DNA from: Nocardia africana NBRC 100379
GTDB lineage: Bacteria; Actinomycetota; Actinomycetes; Mycobacteriales; Mycobacteriaceae
Assembly (NCBI RefSeq): GCF_001612635.1
Contig: NZ_BDAV01000009.1
Span: 1-64,000, forward strand
Length of the DNA stretch: 64,000 nucleotides
Direction: 5' to 3'
Shown here in pieces: positions 42,689 to 51,353 of the stretch. Below the pieces are notes generated by a model. The model did no database searches. It was not told the DNA's origin and saw only the letters and a program-made list of their open reading frames with translations. Within the stretch, counting starts at the first letter, position 1, and each line of letters begins with the position of its first letter. The position numbers were made by a program, and so were the translations under genes.

Positions 42689-43588
42689 TCACGCTGCGGG
42701 ACGGGACTCGACAGTGGCGAGATAGGACAGCGCCTGGGCCATCGAACCGGTGTCGTCGGGCCGATAACCGGGCGCGAGGTAGTCGACGACCGAGCCGAGG
42801 ACAGTGGCCGGTGTCGGGAGCAGGCCCCGGCGGCCGGCGCGCAGAACATCGAGGATCACCCGCCGCCGCGACGCGGGTGCGGCAGGGTCGTTCTTGACCA
42901 GGTACCAGATGAAACGGCTCGATATCCAGATGGTCACCGGGAACACCAGCAGCATGGTGCGCAGCCGACGGGAGTACCGATCGTCGAAGTACTCGGCAAC
43001 GTCGTGGGCCACGTTGCGGTGTTCCATCTCTTCGGCGCCGTGCCAGCGGAACAACGCCACCATGCCGGGGTCGGCGCGGTACTCGTCCCAGGCGCAGTTG
43101 AGCACGAAATGCCCGAGGAAAGCGGTGAAGTTCTCCAGTGCCGCGGTGATCGCCAGCCGGTTGATCAGATGCTGCCTGGTTCGCTTCGGATTGCGAAATG
43201 TCCGGGGGCCCAGCACCTTACCGAGGAAGAAGCGTGATTGTGCCAGCAGCGGTTCGGGGTCGATGCCGTTGCGTTGGAAGAAGTCGTCGAGCGACTCGTC
43301 GTGCGCGTTGGCGTGCATGGTCTCTTGGCCGATGAAACCGAGTATGTCTTCCCGCAGGCGGGGATCGTGCACGTCGGGCAGTGCTTCCTTGAATGCCGCG
43401 ATGAAGAATCGTTCTACCTCGGGAAACAGCAGATGATAGGCGCTGACCGTATGCGAGGCGACCGGGTGGCCGGGAATCCAGTGCAGGGGAGTGGAATTCA
43501 GATCGAACGAGACCGCACGCGCCTTCAGTTGCAGCGGCCCGACGTCGATGGTGTCGATCGGGAATCGGTTCTTCTTGCGCAGCTTCAT
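42689..43588 (-). CDS. PF10118 'metal-dependent hydrolase' family protein
   Basis: A 299-residue ferritin-like, probably diiron protein: GHPVASHTVSAYHLLFPEVE (E ligand), FIGQETMHANAHDESLDDFF (E/H ligands), HGAEEMEHRNVAHDVAEYFD (EExxH ligand pair). A hydrophobic segment near TMLLVFPVTIWISSRFIWYL could associate with the membrane. The family name is historical; the fold and ExxH pairs suggest oxygenase or hydroxylase chemistry, supported by the adjacent reductase gene. Start ATG 43588, one base after the upstream stop (43590-43592). Confidence 0.8.
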   Translation of the reverse strand: MKLRKKNRFPIDTIDVGPLQLKARAVSFDLNSTPLHWIPGHPVASHTVSAYHLLFPEVERFFIAAFKEALPDVHDPRLREDILGFIGQETMHANAHDESLDDFFQRNGIDPEPLLAQSRFFLGKVLGPRTFRNPKRTRQHLINRLAITAALENFTAFLGHFVLNCAWDEYRADPGMVALFRWHGAEEMEHRNVAHDVAEYFDDRYSRRLRTMLLVFPVTIWISSRFIWYLVKNDPAAPASRRRVILDVLRAGRRGLLPTPATVLGSVVDYLAPGYRPDDTGSMAQALSYLATVESRPAA

Positions 43589-43589
43589 A

Positions 43590-44504
43590 TCAGGCTCCTT
43601 TGCCGACGAAGGCGATGATGTGCTCGAGGACGGTCTCGGGTTGTTCCAGGTGGGCGAAGTGCCCCGCCGCGGGGACGAGGGTCCGGCAGCTGCCCGGCGG
43701 TAGGTGATCGAGTGCGTCGGCGCCGGTGTCCACCAGGCCGCAGGTGTCGTCGGTGCCCTGCAGGTACAGAGTCGGCACCCGCGGCGGGGCGAACGCGGCC
43801 AGCTGCTCGTACCGGTGGCCGGCGCTGCGCCGGTACAGCGGATTCCACACGGCCCGGTAATAGCTGAACGCGGCGCGCCGGCGAGCGCGACCGGCGAGCG
43901 CGAGCAGGCCCTGCTCACGCTGCCGGCCCACCGGCGCGACGGGCGCCCACGCCTGCCACAGACGATCGATCAGCCAACCGCCGATCGTGTCGGAGAGCCA
44001 CGGGATCGAGACGACGGTCATGTACCAGCTGCGCGGCGCCTGCCGGGCCAAGCGCGGGAGGTGCCGTGACAGCTGTGATGGGGTGAACAACGCCTTGATC
44101 GTCGGCAATGGGGGGATCGCGATGAGCACGCTGCGATGGAAGAGCTCGGGGTGGGCCGCGGTCAGAGCGCTGACGATCGCGCCGCCCCAGTCGTGGCCGA
44201 CCACGATCGCGCGTCGATCGGCCCCGATGGCGCGATGGATGGCGACGATGTCGTCGACGAGCGAGGCGATCGAGTAGTCGTCGTCGGTGGCCAGCGAGCT
44301 AGGTGCGTAGCCGCGGGTGAAGGGCGCGACGACGTAGCGTCCCGTTGCGGCCAGGGCGGGTCCGATCTCCTCCCAGGTCCAAGCGCTGTCGGGAAATCCG
44401 TGGACCAGCAGGGCCGCCGGGTCGCAGGGGTCGCCCCAGGTCAGCGCTTCCAATTCGGCGGTGTCCGACCGAAACCGTCTCGTCGCGGGGGAACTCGTCG
44501 ACAT
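43590..44504 (-). CDS. alpha/beta hydrolase, epoxide-hydrolase/dehalogenase type
   Basis: A 304-residue alpha/beta-hydrolase. LLVHGFPDSAWTWEEIGPAL carries the HGxP oxyanion motif; AIVVGHDWGGAIVSALTAAH places an Asp nucleophile (D105) in GHDWGG, as in epoxide hydrolases and haloalkane dehalogenases; VPAAGHFAHLEQPETVLEHI has the catalytic His. The charge-relay acid is probably in QGTDDTCG. First gene of a tight leftward operon (hydrolase, PF10118, reductase, TetR). An oxygenase plus epoxide hydrolase would fit degradation of an unsaturated or cyclic substrate; that is inference. Confidence 0.85.
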   Translation of the reverse strand: MSTSSPATRRFRSDTAELEALTWGDPCDPAALLVHGFPDSAWTWEEIGPALAATGRYVVAPFTRGYAPSSLATDDDYSIASLVDDIVAIHRAIGADRRAIVVGHDWGGAIVSALTAAHPELFHRSVLIAIPPLPTIKALFTPSQLSRHLPRLARQAPRSWYMTVVSIPWLSDTIGGWLIDRLWQAWAPVAPVGRQREQGLLALAGRARRRAAFSYYRAVWNPLYRRSAGHRYEQLAAFAPPRVPTLYLQGTDDTCGLVDTGADALDHLPPGSCRTLVPAAGHFAHLEQPETVLEHIIAFVGKGA

Positions 44505-44569
44505 GTGTGCCCTTCCGGTCCCGCGAGACGGGACAGCCTTGCATTTTGACATTCACTGGTGCATGGTTT

Positions 44570-44619
44570 TACCTGTTACTCATCGTCTCGTCAATTTTTC
44601 CATGAGTAGTTGCCAGGTA
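44570..44619. promoter_or_regulatory. imperfect inverted repeat in the divergent promoter region
   Basis: TACCTG (44570-44575) and ACTCAT (44578-44583) recur inverted as ATGAGT (44602-44607) and CAGGTA (44614-44619), in an unusually AT-rich 190-bp gap between two divergent operons. Probably an operator or overlapping operator pair. Confidence 0.45.
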
Positions 44620-44694
44620 GAGGAACTATTGGGCTGTCGCGCCGCCCGAATCTCGAACTGTGTGACATGCAATGAGGCACGAAAGGAGTTCGGT

Positions 44695-46488
44695 ATGGTC
44701 AGCTACGATCTGGTCATCCGCGACGGGATCTGGTTCGACGGTTCCGGTGTGGCCGCGCGCACCGCCGATATCGGCATCAAGAACGGTGAAGTCGTCGAGG
44801 TCAGCTCCAGGCCCCTCGACGTCGCTCGTGCCGACGAGGTCATCGACGCCGGCGGAAAGTGGGTGATGCCCGGCTTCGTCGACATTCACACCCATTACGA
44901 CGTCGAGATGCTCGCCGCCGCGTCATTGAGTGAGTCCCTACGCCACGGCGTGACCACTACCGTCATCGGAAACTGTTCGCTGACCACCATTCTCGCGACC
45001 AATGTCGAGTGCGCCGACATCTTCAGTCGCGTCGAGGCGGTGCCGCGCGAAATCGTGATCGACACGCTGGACAAGCACCGCACCTGGTCCACACCGACCC
45101 AGTACGCGCAAGCGATCGACCAGCTCAACCTCGGCCCCAACGTCGCGACCTTCCTGGGCCAGTCCGATCTGCGCATCCACGTCATGGGCATGCACCGCGC
45201 GGTCGACGACAAAGCCAAGCCGTCGGCCGCTGAGCTCGAGCGGATGACCGCACTGCTGAACGAAGCCCTCGACGCCGGATTTCTCGGCATGTCGGCCACG
45301 ACGAACTGGATCGACAAACTCGACGGTGACCTGTATCGCTCACGCTCGTTGCCGACCACCTTCGTCAAGCGCCGTGAGTTCCGCGCGCTGAACAAGGTTC
45401 TGCGCGACCGTGATCGCATCCTACAGAGCACACCGGAGGTCTCGCTCACTCCCAACCTGCCCAAATTCTTCCTCGCCGCCGGTGGCCGGTTCCGCCGCAA
45501 GGCCCTCAAGGTCTCGCTGCTGGCCGCCGCCGACTCCAAGGCATATCCGCCGCTGGTGTACTTCATGATGTATGGCGCGCCGATCATCAACCGCCTGCTC
45601 AACGGTGTCTTCCGCTGGCAGCATCTGCCGGTGCCGTTCACGGTGTACGCCGACGGCATCGATCTGGTCGTCTTCGAGGAATTCGGTTCCGGTGCAGCGG
45701 CACTCGACATCAAGGATCAGGTCGAACGCAACGAATTGCTGCGGAGCGAGGAGTACCGCCGCTGGTTCCGCCGTGACTACGAGAATAAGTTCAGCCCGAA
45801 GATCTGGCACCGCAACCTCTACGACGCCACTGTCGTCGACAGCCCGGACCCGAGCCACATCGGCAGGAGTTTCGGGCAACTCGCCGACGAGCGCGGCATC
45901 CACCCGGTCGACGCATTCCTCGACCTCGTCGTCGAGCACGGCCGCAAGATCCGCTGGCGCACCACGATCGCCAATCACCGCCCCGAATACGCCGACAAGC
46001 TCGCCGCGAACAAGAACGTGCACATGGGCTTCGGCGACGCGGGCGCGCACCTGCGCAATATGGCCTTCTACAACTACCACCTGCGACTGCTCGAGCGGGT
46101 GAAGTCGGCGCAGAGCAAGCGCAAGCCCTTCCTCACCCTCGAGCGCGCGGTGCACCGGCTCACCGGAGAACTGGCCGACTGGTACAACCTCGATGCCGGC
46201 TACCTACGTGTCGGCGACCGTGCCGACATCGTCATCGTGGACCCGCAGGGCCTCGACGGCGAGGTGCACGAGCTCTCCGAACACGAAGTGCCCGAATACA
46301 ACGGGTTGCGGCGGATGGTCAACCGCAACGACCGCGCGGTCACCGCGACCATCGTCAACGGCCGCGTCGTCTACCGCGACGGGGTTTTCGCCGACGGACT
46401 CGGAAAAGACTGGGGGCCGGGACGTTTCCTGCCCGCCGGTCGCAAGGTCCGCGGGGCCACCTCCGTAAATCCGACAGTCTCGGCATAG
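44695..46488 (+). CDS. N-acyl-D-amino-acid deacylase-like amidohydrolase
   Basis: A 597-residue enzyme of the D-aminoacylase subfamily of amidohydrolases. The composite domain starts YDLVIRDGIWFDGSGVAART; the metal site opens PGFVDIHTHYDVEMLAAASL (HxH); VIGNCSLTTI and HMGFGDAGAHLRNMAFYNYH (catalytic Asp region, FGDAGAH) follow; it ends with GDRADIVIVDPQGLDGEVHE and NGRVVYRDGVFADG. ATG 44695 has AAAGGAG six bases before. Relatives sit in actinobacterial lipid-catabolic clusters with acyl-CoA enzymes, so the substrate may be an N-acyl or lactam compound rather than a D-amino acid. First gene of a four-gene rightward run. Confidence 0.85.
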   Translation: MVSYDLVIRDGIWFDGSGVAARTADIGIKNGEVVEVSSRPLDVARADEVIDAGGKWVMPGFVDIHTHYDVEMLAAASLSESLRHGVTTTVIGNCSLTTILATNVECADIFSRVEAVPREIVIDTLDKHRTWSTPTQYAQAIDQLNLGPNVATFLGQSDLRIHVMGMHRAVDDKAKPSAAELERMTALLNEALDAGFLGMSATTNWIDKLDGDLYRSRSLPTTFVKRREFRALNKVLRDRDRILQSTPEVSLTPNLPKFFLAAGGRFRRKALKVSLLAAADSKAYPPLVYFMMYGAPIINRLLNGVFRWQHLPVPFTVYADGIDLVVFEEFGSGAAALDIKDQVERNELLRSEEYRRWFRRDYENKFSPKIWHRNLYDATVVDSPDPSHIGRSFGQLADERGIHPVDAFLDLVVEHGRKIRWRTTIANHRPEYADKLAANKNVHMGFGDAGAHLRNMAFYNYHLRLLERVKSAQSKRKPFLTLERAVHRLTGELADWYNLDAGYLRVGDRADIVIVDPQGLDGEVHELSEHEVPEYNGLRRMVNRNDRAVTATIVNGRVVYRDGVFADGLGKDWGPGRFLPAGRKVRGATSVNPTVSA

Positions 46489-46508
46489 TCGTGCCGGAAA
46501 GGAATGCC

Positions 46509-47471
46509 GTGCTGGAAGTCTCCGTACTCGTGCGCTCACTGACCCTGCCGGTGGTCGCGGCGCCGATGTTCCTCATCTCGAAGCCGAAACTGGTCATCGC
46601 ACAGTCGCGTTCGGGGGTTGTCGGATCGTTCCCGACATTGAATGCGCGATCGTCGCAGTCGCTGCGGGAGTGGCTGGCCGAGATCGGCGAGGCGGTGTCG
46701 GGTGCGCCTTACGCCGCGAACCTGATTGTGCACCGGTCGAATACGCGCTGGGAGTCCGACCTCGCCGCTGTGGTCGACCACCGTGTGCCGGTGGTGATCA
46801 CCTCGCTCGGCCTGCGGTCCGAAGTCGTCGGCGCGGTCCACTCCTATGGCGGCATCGTATTGCACGATGTGATCAACAACCGCTTCGCGCGCAAGGCCGC
46901 GGACGCGGGGTACGACGGTCTGATCGCAGTAGCCGCCGGTGCGGGCGGGCACGCGGGCACACAGTCACCGTTCGCGCTGCTCTCCGAGATCCGGCAATGG
47001 TTCGACGGACTGCTGCTGCTGTCCGGCGCCATCGCGCACGGACGGTCGGTGCTCGCGGCCCAGGCAGCGGGTGCCGATCTCGCCTACGTCGGGTCGGCGT
47101 TCATCGCCACCGAGGAGGCCGATGCCGCCGACGCGTACAAGGATCAGATCCTGACATCGGCAGCCGCCGACATCGTCTACACGAACCTGTTCACCGGCGT
47201 GCACGGCAACTATCTGCGCGGCAGCATCGAGTCGGCCGGTCTCGACCCGGACAACCTGCCGGTGTCGGACCCTGCCGCGATGAATTTCGGCTCCGGCGGC
47301 AACACCGATGCGAAAGCCTGGCGCGACATCTGGGGTTCGGGACAGGGAATCGGCCCGATCGATGCGGTTGTGCCGGTATCCGACCTGGTCGGCCGATTGA
47401 CCCGGGAATACGCCCAAGCACGTCGGCGCCTGGCTGCGCTGGCGAGCGACGACCTGCTGCCCGTCCGGTAA
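46509..47471 (+). CDS. nitronate monooxygenase (NMO)-family flavoprotein
   Basis: A 320-residue FMN TIM-barrel protein of the NMO/2-nitropropane dioxygenase-like class. LPVVAAPMFLISKPKLVIAQ and SRSGVVGSFPTLNARS form the N-terminal FMN-binding part; GLIAVAAGAGGHAGTQSPFA is the HxGxxxP-like signature with the catalytic His; SGAIAHGRSVLAAQAAGADL and AYVGSAFIATEEA bind the phosphate. GTG 46509 follows AAAGGA at six bases. It is 20 bp after the amidohydrolase. Besides nitronates, such enzymes may act as enoyl reductase-like or unknown oxygenases. Confidence 0.85.
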   Translation: MLEVSVLVRSLTLPVVAAPMFLISKPKLVIAQSRSGVVGSFPTLNARSSQSLREWLAEIGEAVSGAPYAANLIVHRSNTRWESDLAAVVDHRVPVVITSLGLRSEVVGAVHSYGGIVLHDVINNRFARKAADAGYDGLIAVAAGAGGHAGTQSPFALLSEIRQWFDGLLLLSGAIAHGRSVLAAQAAGADLAYVGSAFIATEEADAADAYKDQILTSAAADIVYTNLFTGVHGNYLRGSIESAGLDPDNLPVSDPAAMNFGSGGNTDAKAWRDIWGSGQGIGPIDAVVPVSDLVGRLTREYAQARRRLAALASDDLLPVR

Positions 47472-47496
47472 TCCGAGAGCCCACCCCGAGGACGAC

Positions 47497-48351
47497 ATGA
47501 GCTACGAAGAGATCCTGTACTCGGTGCGCGACCACATCGCCACCATCAGCATGAATCGGCCCGCGGCGCGCAATGGGTACACGCTGACCATCGCCGCCGA
47601 ACTCGGTGACGCGTTCACCGTGGCAGACCACGATCCGGACGTGCGCGCGATCATCCTGACCGGCGAAGGGGCCGACTTCTGCGTCGGCATGGACCTGTCC
47701 AGCGGCGCGCCTGGCGACGAGGTCAGCGAGGACTGGCTCGAGCCTGCCGGGCAGTGCTCGCGCCGGATCTTCGAATGCACCAAACCCGTCATCGCCGCGA
47801 TCCGCGGCGCCGCGGTCGGTGCCGGATCGACGATCATCCTGCCCTCGGACTACCGCATCGCCGCCACCGACAGCCGGTTCGGCTACGTCTTCACCCGCCG
47901 CGGGTTCTTCCCCGAGGGCGCTTCGGCGTGGCATCTGCCGCGCATCGTGGGCATGGGACGGGCGATGGACTGGATGCTCACCGGACGAGTGTTCCCGGCA
48001 GCGGAGGCATTGGCCGGTGGGCTCGTGCACCAGGTCGTCGAGCCCGACCAGGTTCTTCCCGCCGCCGAGACGTACGCGAAAGACCTGATCGAACACACGG
48101 CGCCGGTGTCGGTCGCGGTCACCCGCCAGATGCTGTTGCGGCTGAGCGCCTTCGACAGCCCGTATCCCGCGCATGCAATGGACTCGAAACTGATTGCGGG
48201 ACTGGGCGGCAGCGCCGACGCGGTCGAGGGCATCACGTCGTTCCTGCAGCGACGGAGCCCGGACTTCCCCGGACGCGTCCCCGCCGACATACCGGCTGTC
48301 GTGCCGTGGAAGGGAATCGATCAGGCCGACACGGCGTCGACCAGCCGATAG
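47497..48351 (+). CDS. enoyl-CoA hydratase/isomerase (crotonase) family protein
   Basis: A 284-residue crotonase: ATISMNRPAARNGYTLTIAA, GEGADFCVGMDL (oxyanion 1), IRGAAVGAGSTIILPSDYRI (oxyanion 2; the first catalytic Glu is Ser here), GYVFTRRGFFPEGASAWHLP (second Glu present). Single-Glu crotonases include isomerases and hydrolases. It follows the NMO-like gene by 25 bp. The shared operon suggests a beta-oxidation-like step on the product of the amidohydrolase. Confidence 0.85.
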   Translation: MSYEEILYSVRDHIATISMNRPAARNGYTLTIAAELGDAFTVADHDPDVRAIILTGEGADFCVGMDLSSGAPGDEVSEDWLEPAGQCSRRIFECTKPVIAAIRGAAVGAGSTIILPSDYRIAATDSRFGYVFTRRGFFPEGASAWHLPRIVGMGRAMDWMLTGRVFPAAEALAGGLVHQVVEPDQVLPAAETYAKDLIEHTAPVSVAVTRQMLLRLSAFDSPYPAHAMDSKLIAGLGGSADAVEGITSFLQRRSPDFPGRVPADIPAVVPWKGIDQADTASTSR

Positions 48352-48361
48352 CCGAGCCTCG

Positions 48362-48595
48362 ATGCCACACGACGACGCTTCACCGGACCACGCGACGCCC
48401 GACGAGATGTGTGTTCGCGATCGCTTGGCCTACTTGCTGCTCGAGATCGAGGCCGCGGTGGTAGGCGGAACGACACTCGAAGGCGGAGTGCGTACCGCAT
48501 TCGAGTGTTTCTTCGACGTTGTCGACGACCGCTTCCTTGCTGATGCCTTGGCGGACCGGCGACGACCGTTCGCCGCTATCGGTCGGCGAGGGTGA
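48362..48595 (+). CDS. small hypothetical protein
   Basis: A 77-residue acidic helical protein from ATG 48362: an N-terminal HDDASPDHATPDEMCVRD, then LAYLLLEIEAAVVGGTTLEG and AFECFFDVVDDRFLADALAD. It begins ten bases after the crotonase stop, so it could be the operon's last gene, and overlaps the convergent sulfatase by 20 bases. The natural end may be lost in the overlap. Family unknown; moderate coding evidence only. Confidence 0.5.
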   Translation: MPHDDASPDHATPDEMCVRDRLAYLLLEIEAAVVGGTTLEGGVRTAFECFFDVVDDRFLADALADRRRPFAAIGRRG

Positions 48596-50351
48596 CGTGG
48601 TCGTGCGGTTTGGGGTCGAAGTATCCGAAGAAGCTGGCAGTGTCGCCGGGGGTGCCGGTGGTGAGGGTGGCGTGGCCGTCGTCGAGGGCTTTGACGAGGC
48701 CCTGGTTCAAGTCGGTGAAGAGCATGCCGATGACTGCGAGTTTCGGTAGTTCGGCCACGAATATCGGGTTGTCGGGGATCTCGGTGATCGGTTCGACGAC
48801 GCCGTTGCGGATCAGCAGTCCGATGGTGTCGCCGGTGTCGGTGATCCGGAACCCTGCCGCCGCGGTGACGCCGGCAGCGCGGTCGGGGTCGATGCGGAAC
48901 CGTAGGCCTTCCAGCAAAGCGGGCACAGGCAGGGCGGCGACTTGGTCGGGGGCGTCGATGGAGATGGCCAGCGAGTAGTCGATCGTGCCGTCGAGTTCGC
49001 GTGCGGCGGTGAGGTAGAAGTTGCGCCAGTTGCTGTTCGGGGTGGTGTATCCGATGTGCCGCAACGCTTCTGCCTTGAGTTGGCGGGCTTCGGTGTCGTC
49101 GGTGTCGATGCGCACGACGTGGCGCAGTAGTTCAGCGGCCCACTGATGGTCGCCTTCTCCGGCGACGCGTTCGGCTTCGGCTACGACTGTGTCGCGGCCG
49201 CCCATCAGGGCCACGTATCGGCGGGAGGCTTCCACGGCGTGGATGGGGGCGAGGGTGGTGGGGTCGGCGTCGAACCAGCCGAGTTCGCCGACGTAGATCT
49301 GGCGCACCGAGTGCGGGACCCCGCCGTAGAAGTTGCCCAGCCATTCACTGCTTGCCAGCGAGTCGGGCAACTGGACGGTGGCGACGAGGTCGTCGGGCAG
49401 CAGGCCTTTGTTCATGTGGCGGATGGTCTGGTCGTAGACGTAGGAGATGGCGTCGCGGTAGTCGCGCAGGACCCGCGCGACTTCAGTCCGGCCGGCGAGC
49501 GGGCGGCCGTGGGAGGGGATCATGAACTCCGCGGGCAGGGGTCGCAGGTATTTGTCTATGGATTTGAACCAGGCTTGGGGGTCGCGGTATCGGCTGCCGC
49601 GGATGCTGTGCAGGTTCGGAAACGATTCGCCTTGAATCACTTCCGCCGATTGGAGCACGCCGAGGTCGGGGAACCAGGTGACGATTTCGTCGATCGCCTC
49701 CGACGGTGCCCAGAAGTGCACCATGCGCACACCGGCGATGGTGTGTTCGAGCCGGTCGTCGACCGGGATCGTGGGCGGGATCAGGGAGATGGTTTCCATG
49801 ACGAAGTCCGGGCCGATGCCGCCGTTGACGCGGCCCCGCGGTCCGACCTCGAGCAGGGTGCCGAGTGAGTAGTCCAGGCGGGCGGCGATGATCGGGCCGT
49901 CGCCTGCGATGGAGTTGGCGATGACGTTGTCCATGAAGTCGCGGTGGGCGATGATCGCGATCTCACCGGCGTCGACCTGTTCCTGAGTGGCGAAGGCCTT
50001 CACACCGGCGTAGTGGTCGGTGTGCCAGTGGGAGTAGACGATCGCGCGGATCGGTTTGTCGGTGATCTTCTCCAGCTCCTGGCGCATGCGCCGGCCCTTT
50101 TCGACGTCCTCGGGCGGGTCGATCAGGATCACTCCGTCCTCGCCGACCACCACCGTCATCGCCGAGAGCGCGTAGCCGAAGATCTGGTACACGCCCTTAC
50201 CGACGATCTCGAACACGCCCGGATCCATCGTGCGAGAGTGATCGCTCATCTCCCGGGGCACAGTGTCCGCATATTCGGTGTAGGCGCGATTCTTCCCCGA
50301 CGGAGTGAACGTAATCCCCGTATCGGCTCCCAACCAGTACTTATCCGCCAT
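48576..50351 (-). CDS. alkyl/aryl-sulfatase, metallo-beta-lactamase fold (SdsA1/BDS1 type)
   Basis: A 591-residue enzyme that hydrolyses sulfate monoesters of alkyl chains. The di-zinc motif HxHxDH is SHWHTDHYAG (H108, H110, D112, H113). Other family landmarks are GVYQIFGYALSAMTVVVGED, VILIDPPEDVEKGRRMRQEL, FPNLHSIRGSRYRDPQAWFK and FMIPSHGRPLAGRTEVARVL. The C-terminal SCP2-like domain (DQVAALPVPALLEGLRFRID.., ..LPKLAVIGMLFTDLNQGLVK) may hold the alkyl chain. ATG 50351. No signal peptide, unlike secreted SdsA1. A second, diverged copy is at 57429-59228. Confidence 0.9.
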   Translation of the reverse strand: MADKYWLGADTGITFTPSGKNRAYTEYADTVPREMSDHSRTMDPGVFEIVGKGVYQIFGYALSAMTVVVGEDGVILIDPPEDVEKGRRMRQELEKITDKPIRAIVYSHWHTDHYAGVKAFATQEQVDAGEIAIIAHRDFMDNVIANSIAGDGPIIAARLDYSLGTLLEVGPRGRVNGGIGPDFVMETISLIPPTIPVDDRLEHTIAGVRMVHFWAPSEAIDEIVTWFPDLGVLQSAEVIQGESFPNLHSIRGSRYRDPQAWFKSIDKYLRPLPAEFMIPSHGRPLAGRTEVARVLRDYRDAISYVYDQTIRHMNKGLLPDDLVATVQLPDSLASSEWLGNFYGGVPHSVRQIYVGELGWFDADPTTLAPIHAVEASRRYVALMGGRDTVVAEAERVAGEGDHQWAAELLRHVVRIDTDDTEARQLKAEALRHIGYTTPNSNWRNFYLTAARELDGTIDYSLAISIDAPDQVAALPVPALLEGLRFRIDPDRAAGVTAAAGFRITDTGDTIGLLIRNGVVEPITEIPDNPIFVAELPKLAVIGMLFTDLNQGLVKALDDGHATLTTGTPGDTASFFGYFDPKPHDHVTLADR

Positions 50352-50496
50352 CGTCGCCTCCGCAGTCCGCAATGGATACGTGCGAATACAAGATTCGCCT
50401 GACCACCGGCGCACCGCATCACCCGAAGCGGATGAACTCTGCACGGACCGACACCTTCCGGCGGTGGACAGTCGTGGATCCGTCGACGACGGCAGG

Positions 50497-50640
50497 TTAC
50501 AGTCGCCGCCCGCCGTCGACGTACAGCGTCTGACCGGTTTTGAACGACGCCTCTTCCGAGGTCAGGAACGCGACCGCGTTGGCGATATCTCCCGGCTGTC
50601 CCACGCGCCGAAGCGGTGTGACTTCGGCGGTCTTCGCTTG
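50497..50640 (-). pseudogene. C-terminal fragment of an SDR oxidoreductase
   Basis: Reads [40 protein letters not shown] and stop, the typical FabG-like SDR C-terminus. Homology ends at about 50640, exactly where lipase sequence begins on the other strand. Confidence 0.75.
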
Positions 50641-50643
50641 CAG

Positions 50644-51240
50644 ATGGAGGCATTCGTCGACGCGGTACTGGCCCACACCGGAGTGCGTCAGGTGGATCTG
50701 GTCGGCCACTCGCAGGGGGTAAGCGTTGCGCGCCAGTACATGCGGTTCGACGGCGGAACCGATCGCGCCGACCCGTCCGCCAACAAGGTGCGGAGTTTGA
50801 TCGCGCTCGCCGGCCCGTTCCGCGGATCCGATCTGTTCGGACTCGAGCCGCTCGTGCGCGAATTCAACCTCGGCGGAACCGGCGGCGTGAGCCTGTTCGG
50901 CAAGATCTACGGAATCGGCGCCGCCGAAAACGGAAGCCGCCACGAATTCATCCGCCATCTCAACGAGGGCGGCGAAACCGATCCCGGAGTCCGGTACACC
51001 ACGATCAGTACCCGATACGACGAACTCATCACGCCGTACCAGAACAGCTACCTCACACCGGGACCCGGCGCGACAGTCCACCAGATCACCGTTCAGGACG
51101 ACTGTCCAGCCGATATGACCGAACACGCCAATCTGCCCTACGACGAGCGTGTGATCCATTTCGTGGAACAGGCTCTCGACCCCGACCGCGGCCTCGGCCC
51201 CGCTCCCTGCCGTCCCGTCGCGCTGATTCCGGCGAACTGA
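50644..51240 (+). CDS. lipase (class 2 type), N-terminally truncated
   Basis: A 198-residue C-terminal part of a secreted triacylglycerol lipase/esterase. It begins at [20 protein letters not shown] followed by GHSQG, the nucleophile elbow. Then come [40 protein letters not shown] (acid) and [20 protein letters not shown] (His). The catalytic triad is thus present, but the signal peptide, first strands and oxyanion region are missing, cut at about 50640 beside an SDR relic. Even if translated from ATG 50644 it would be cytoplasmic and probably not folded. Confidence 0.7.
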   Translation: MEAFVDAVLAHTGVRQVDLVGHSQGVSVARQYMRFDGGTDRADPSANKVRSLIALAGPFRGSDLFGLEPLVREFNLGGTGGVSLFGKIYGIGAAENGSRHEFIRHLNEGGETDPGVRYTTISTRYDELITPYQNSYLTPGPGATVHQITVQDDCPADMTEHANLPYDERVIHFVEQALDPDRGLGPAPCRPVALIPAN

Positions 51241-51353
51241 ACGACAACCGGCGTAGGACCGGCTGAAGTCCACCCGTTTCGGGTGAGGCAGTCGGCATGT
51301 CGGGCGGGGGAGTCTGGCACGATGGTGCAATTTCTGGCGCGCGAGGAGCGAGA

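Noticed and set aside
46491..46509. GTG 46491 as the start of the NMO-like gene
   Set aside because: GTG 46509 has AAAGGA at proper spacing and begins the conserved sequence; the earlier codon lies against the previous stop without a ribosome-binding site.
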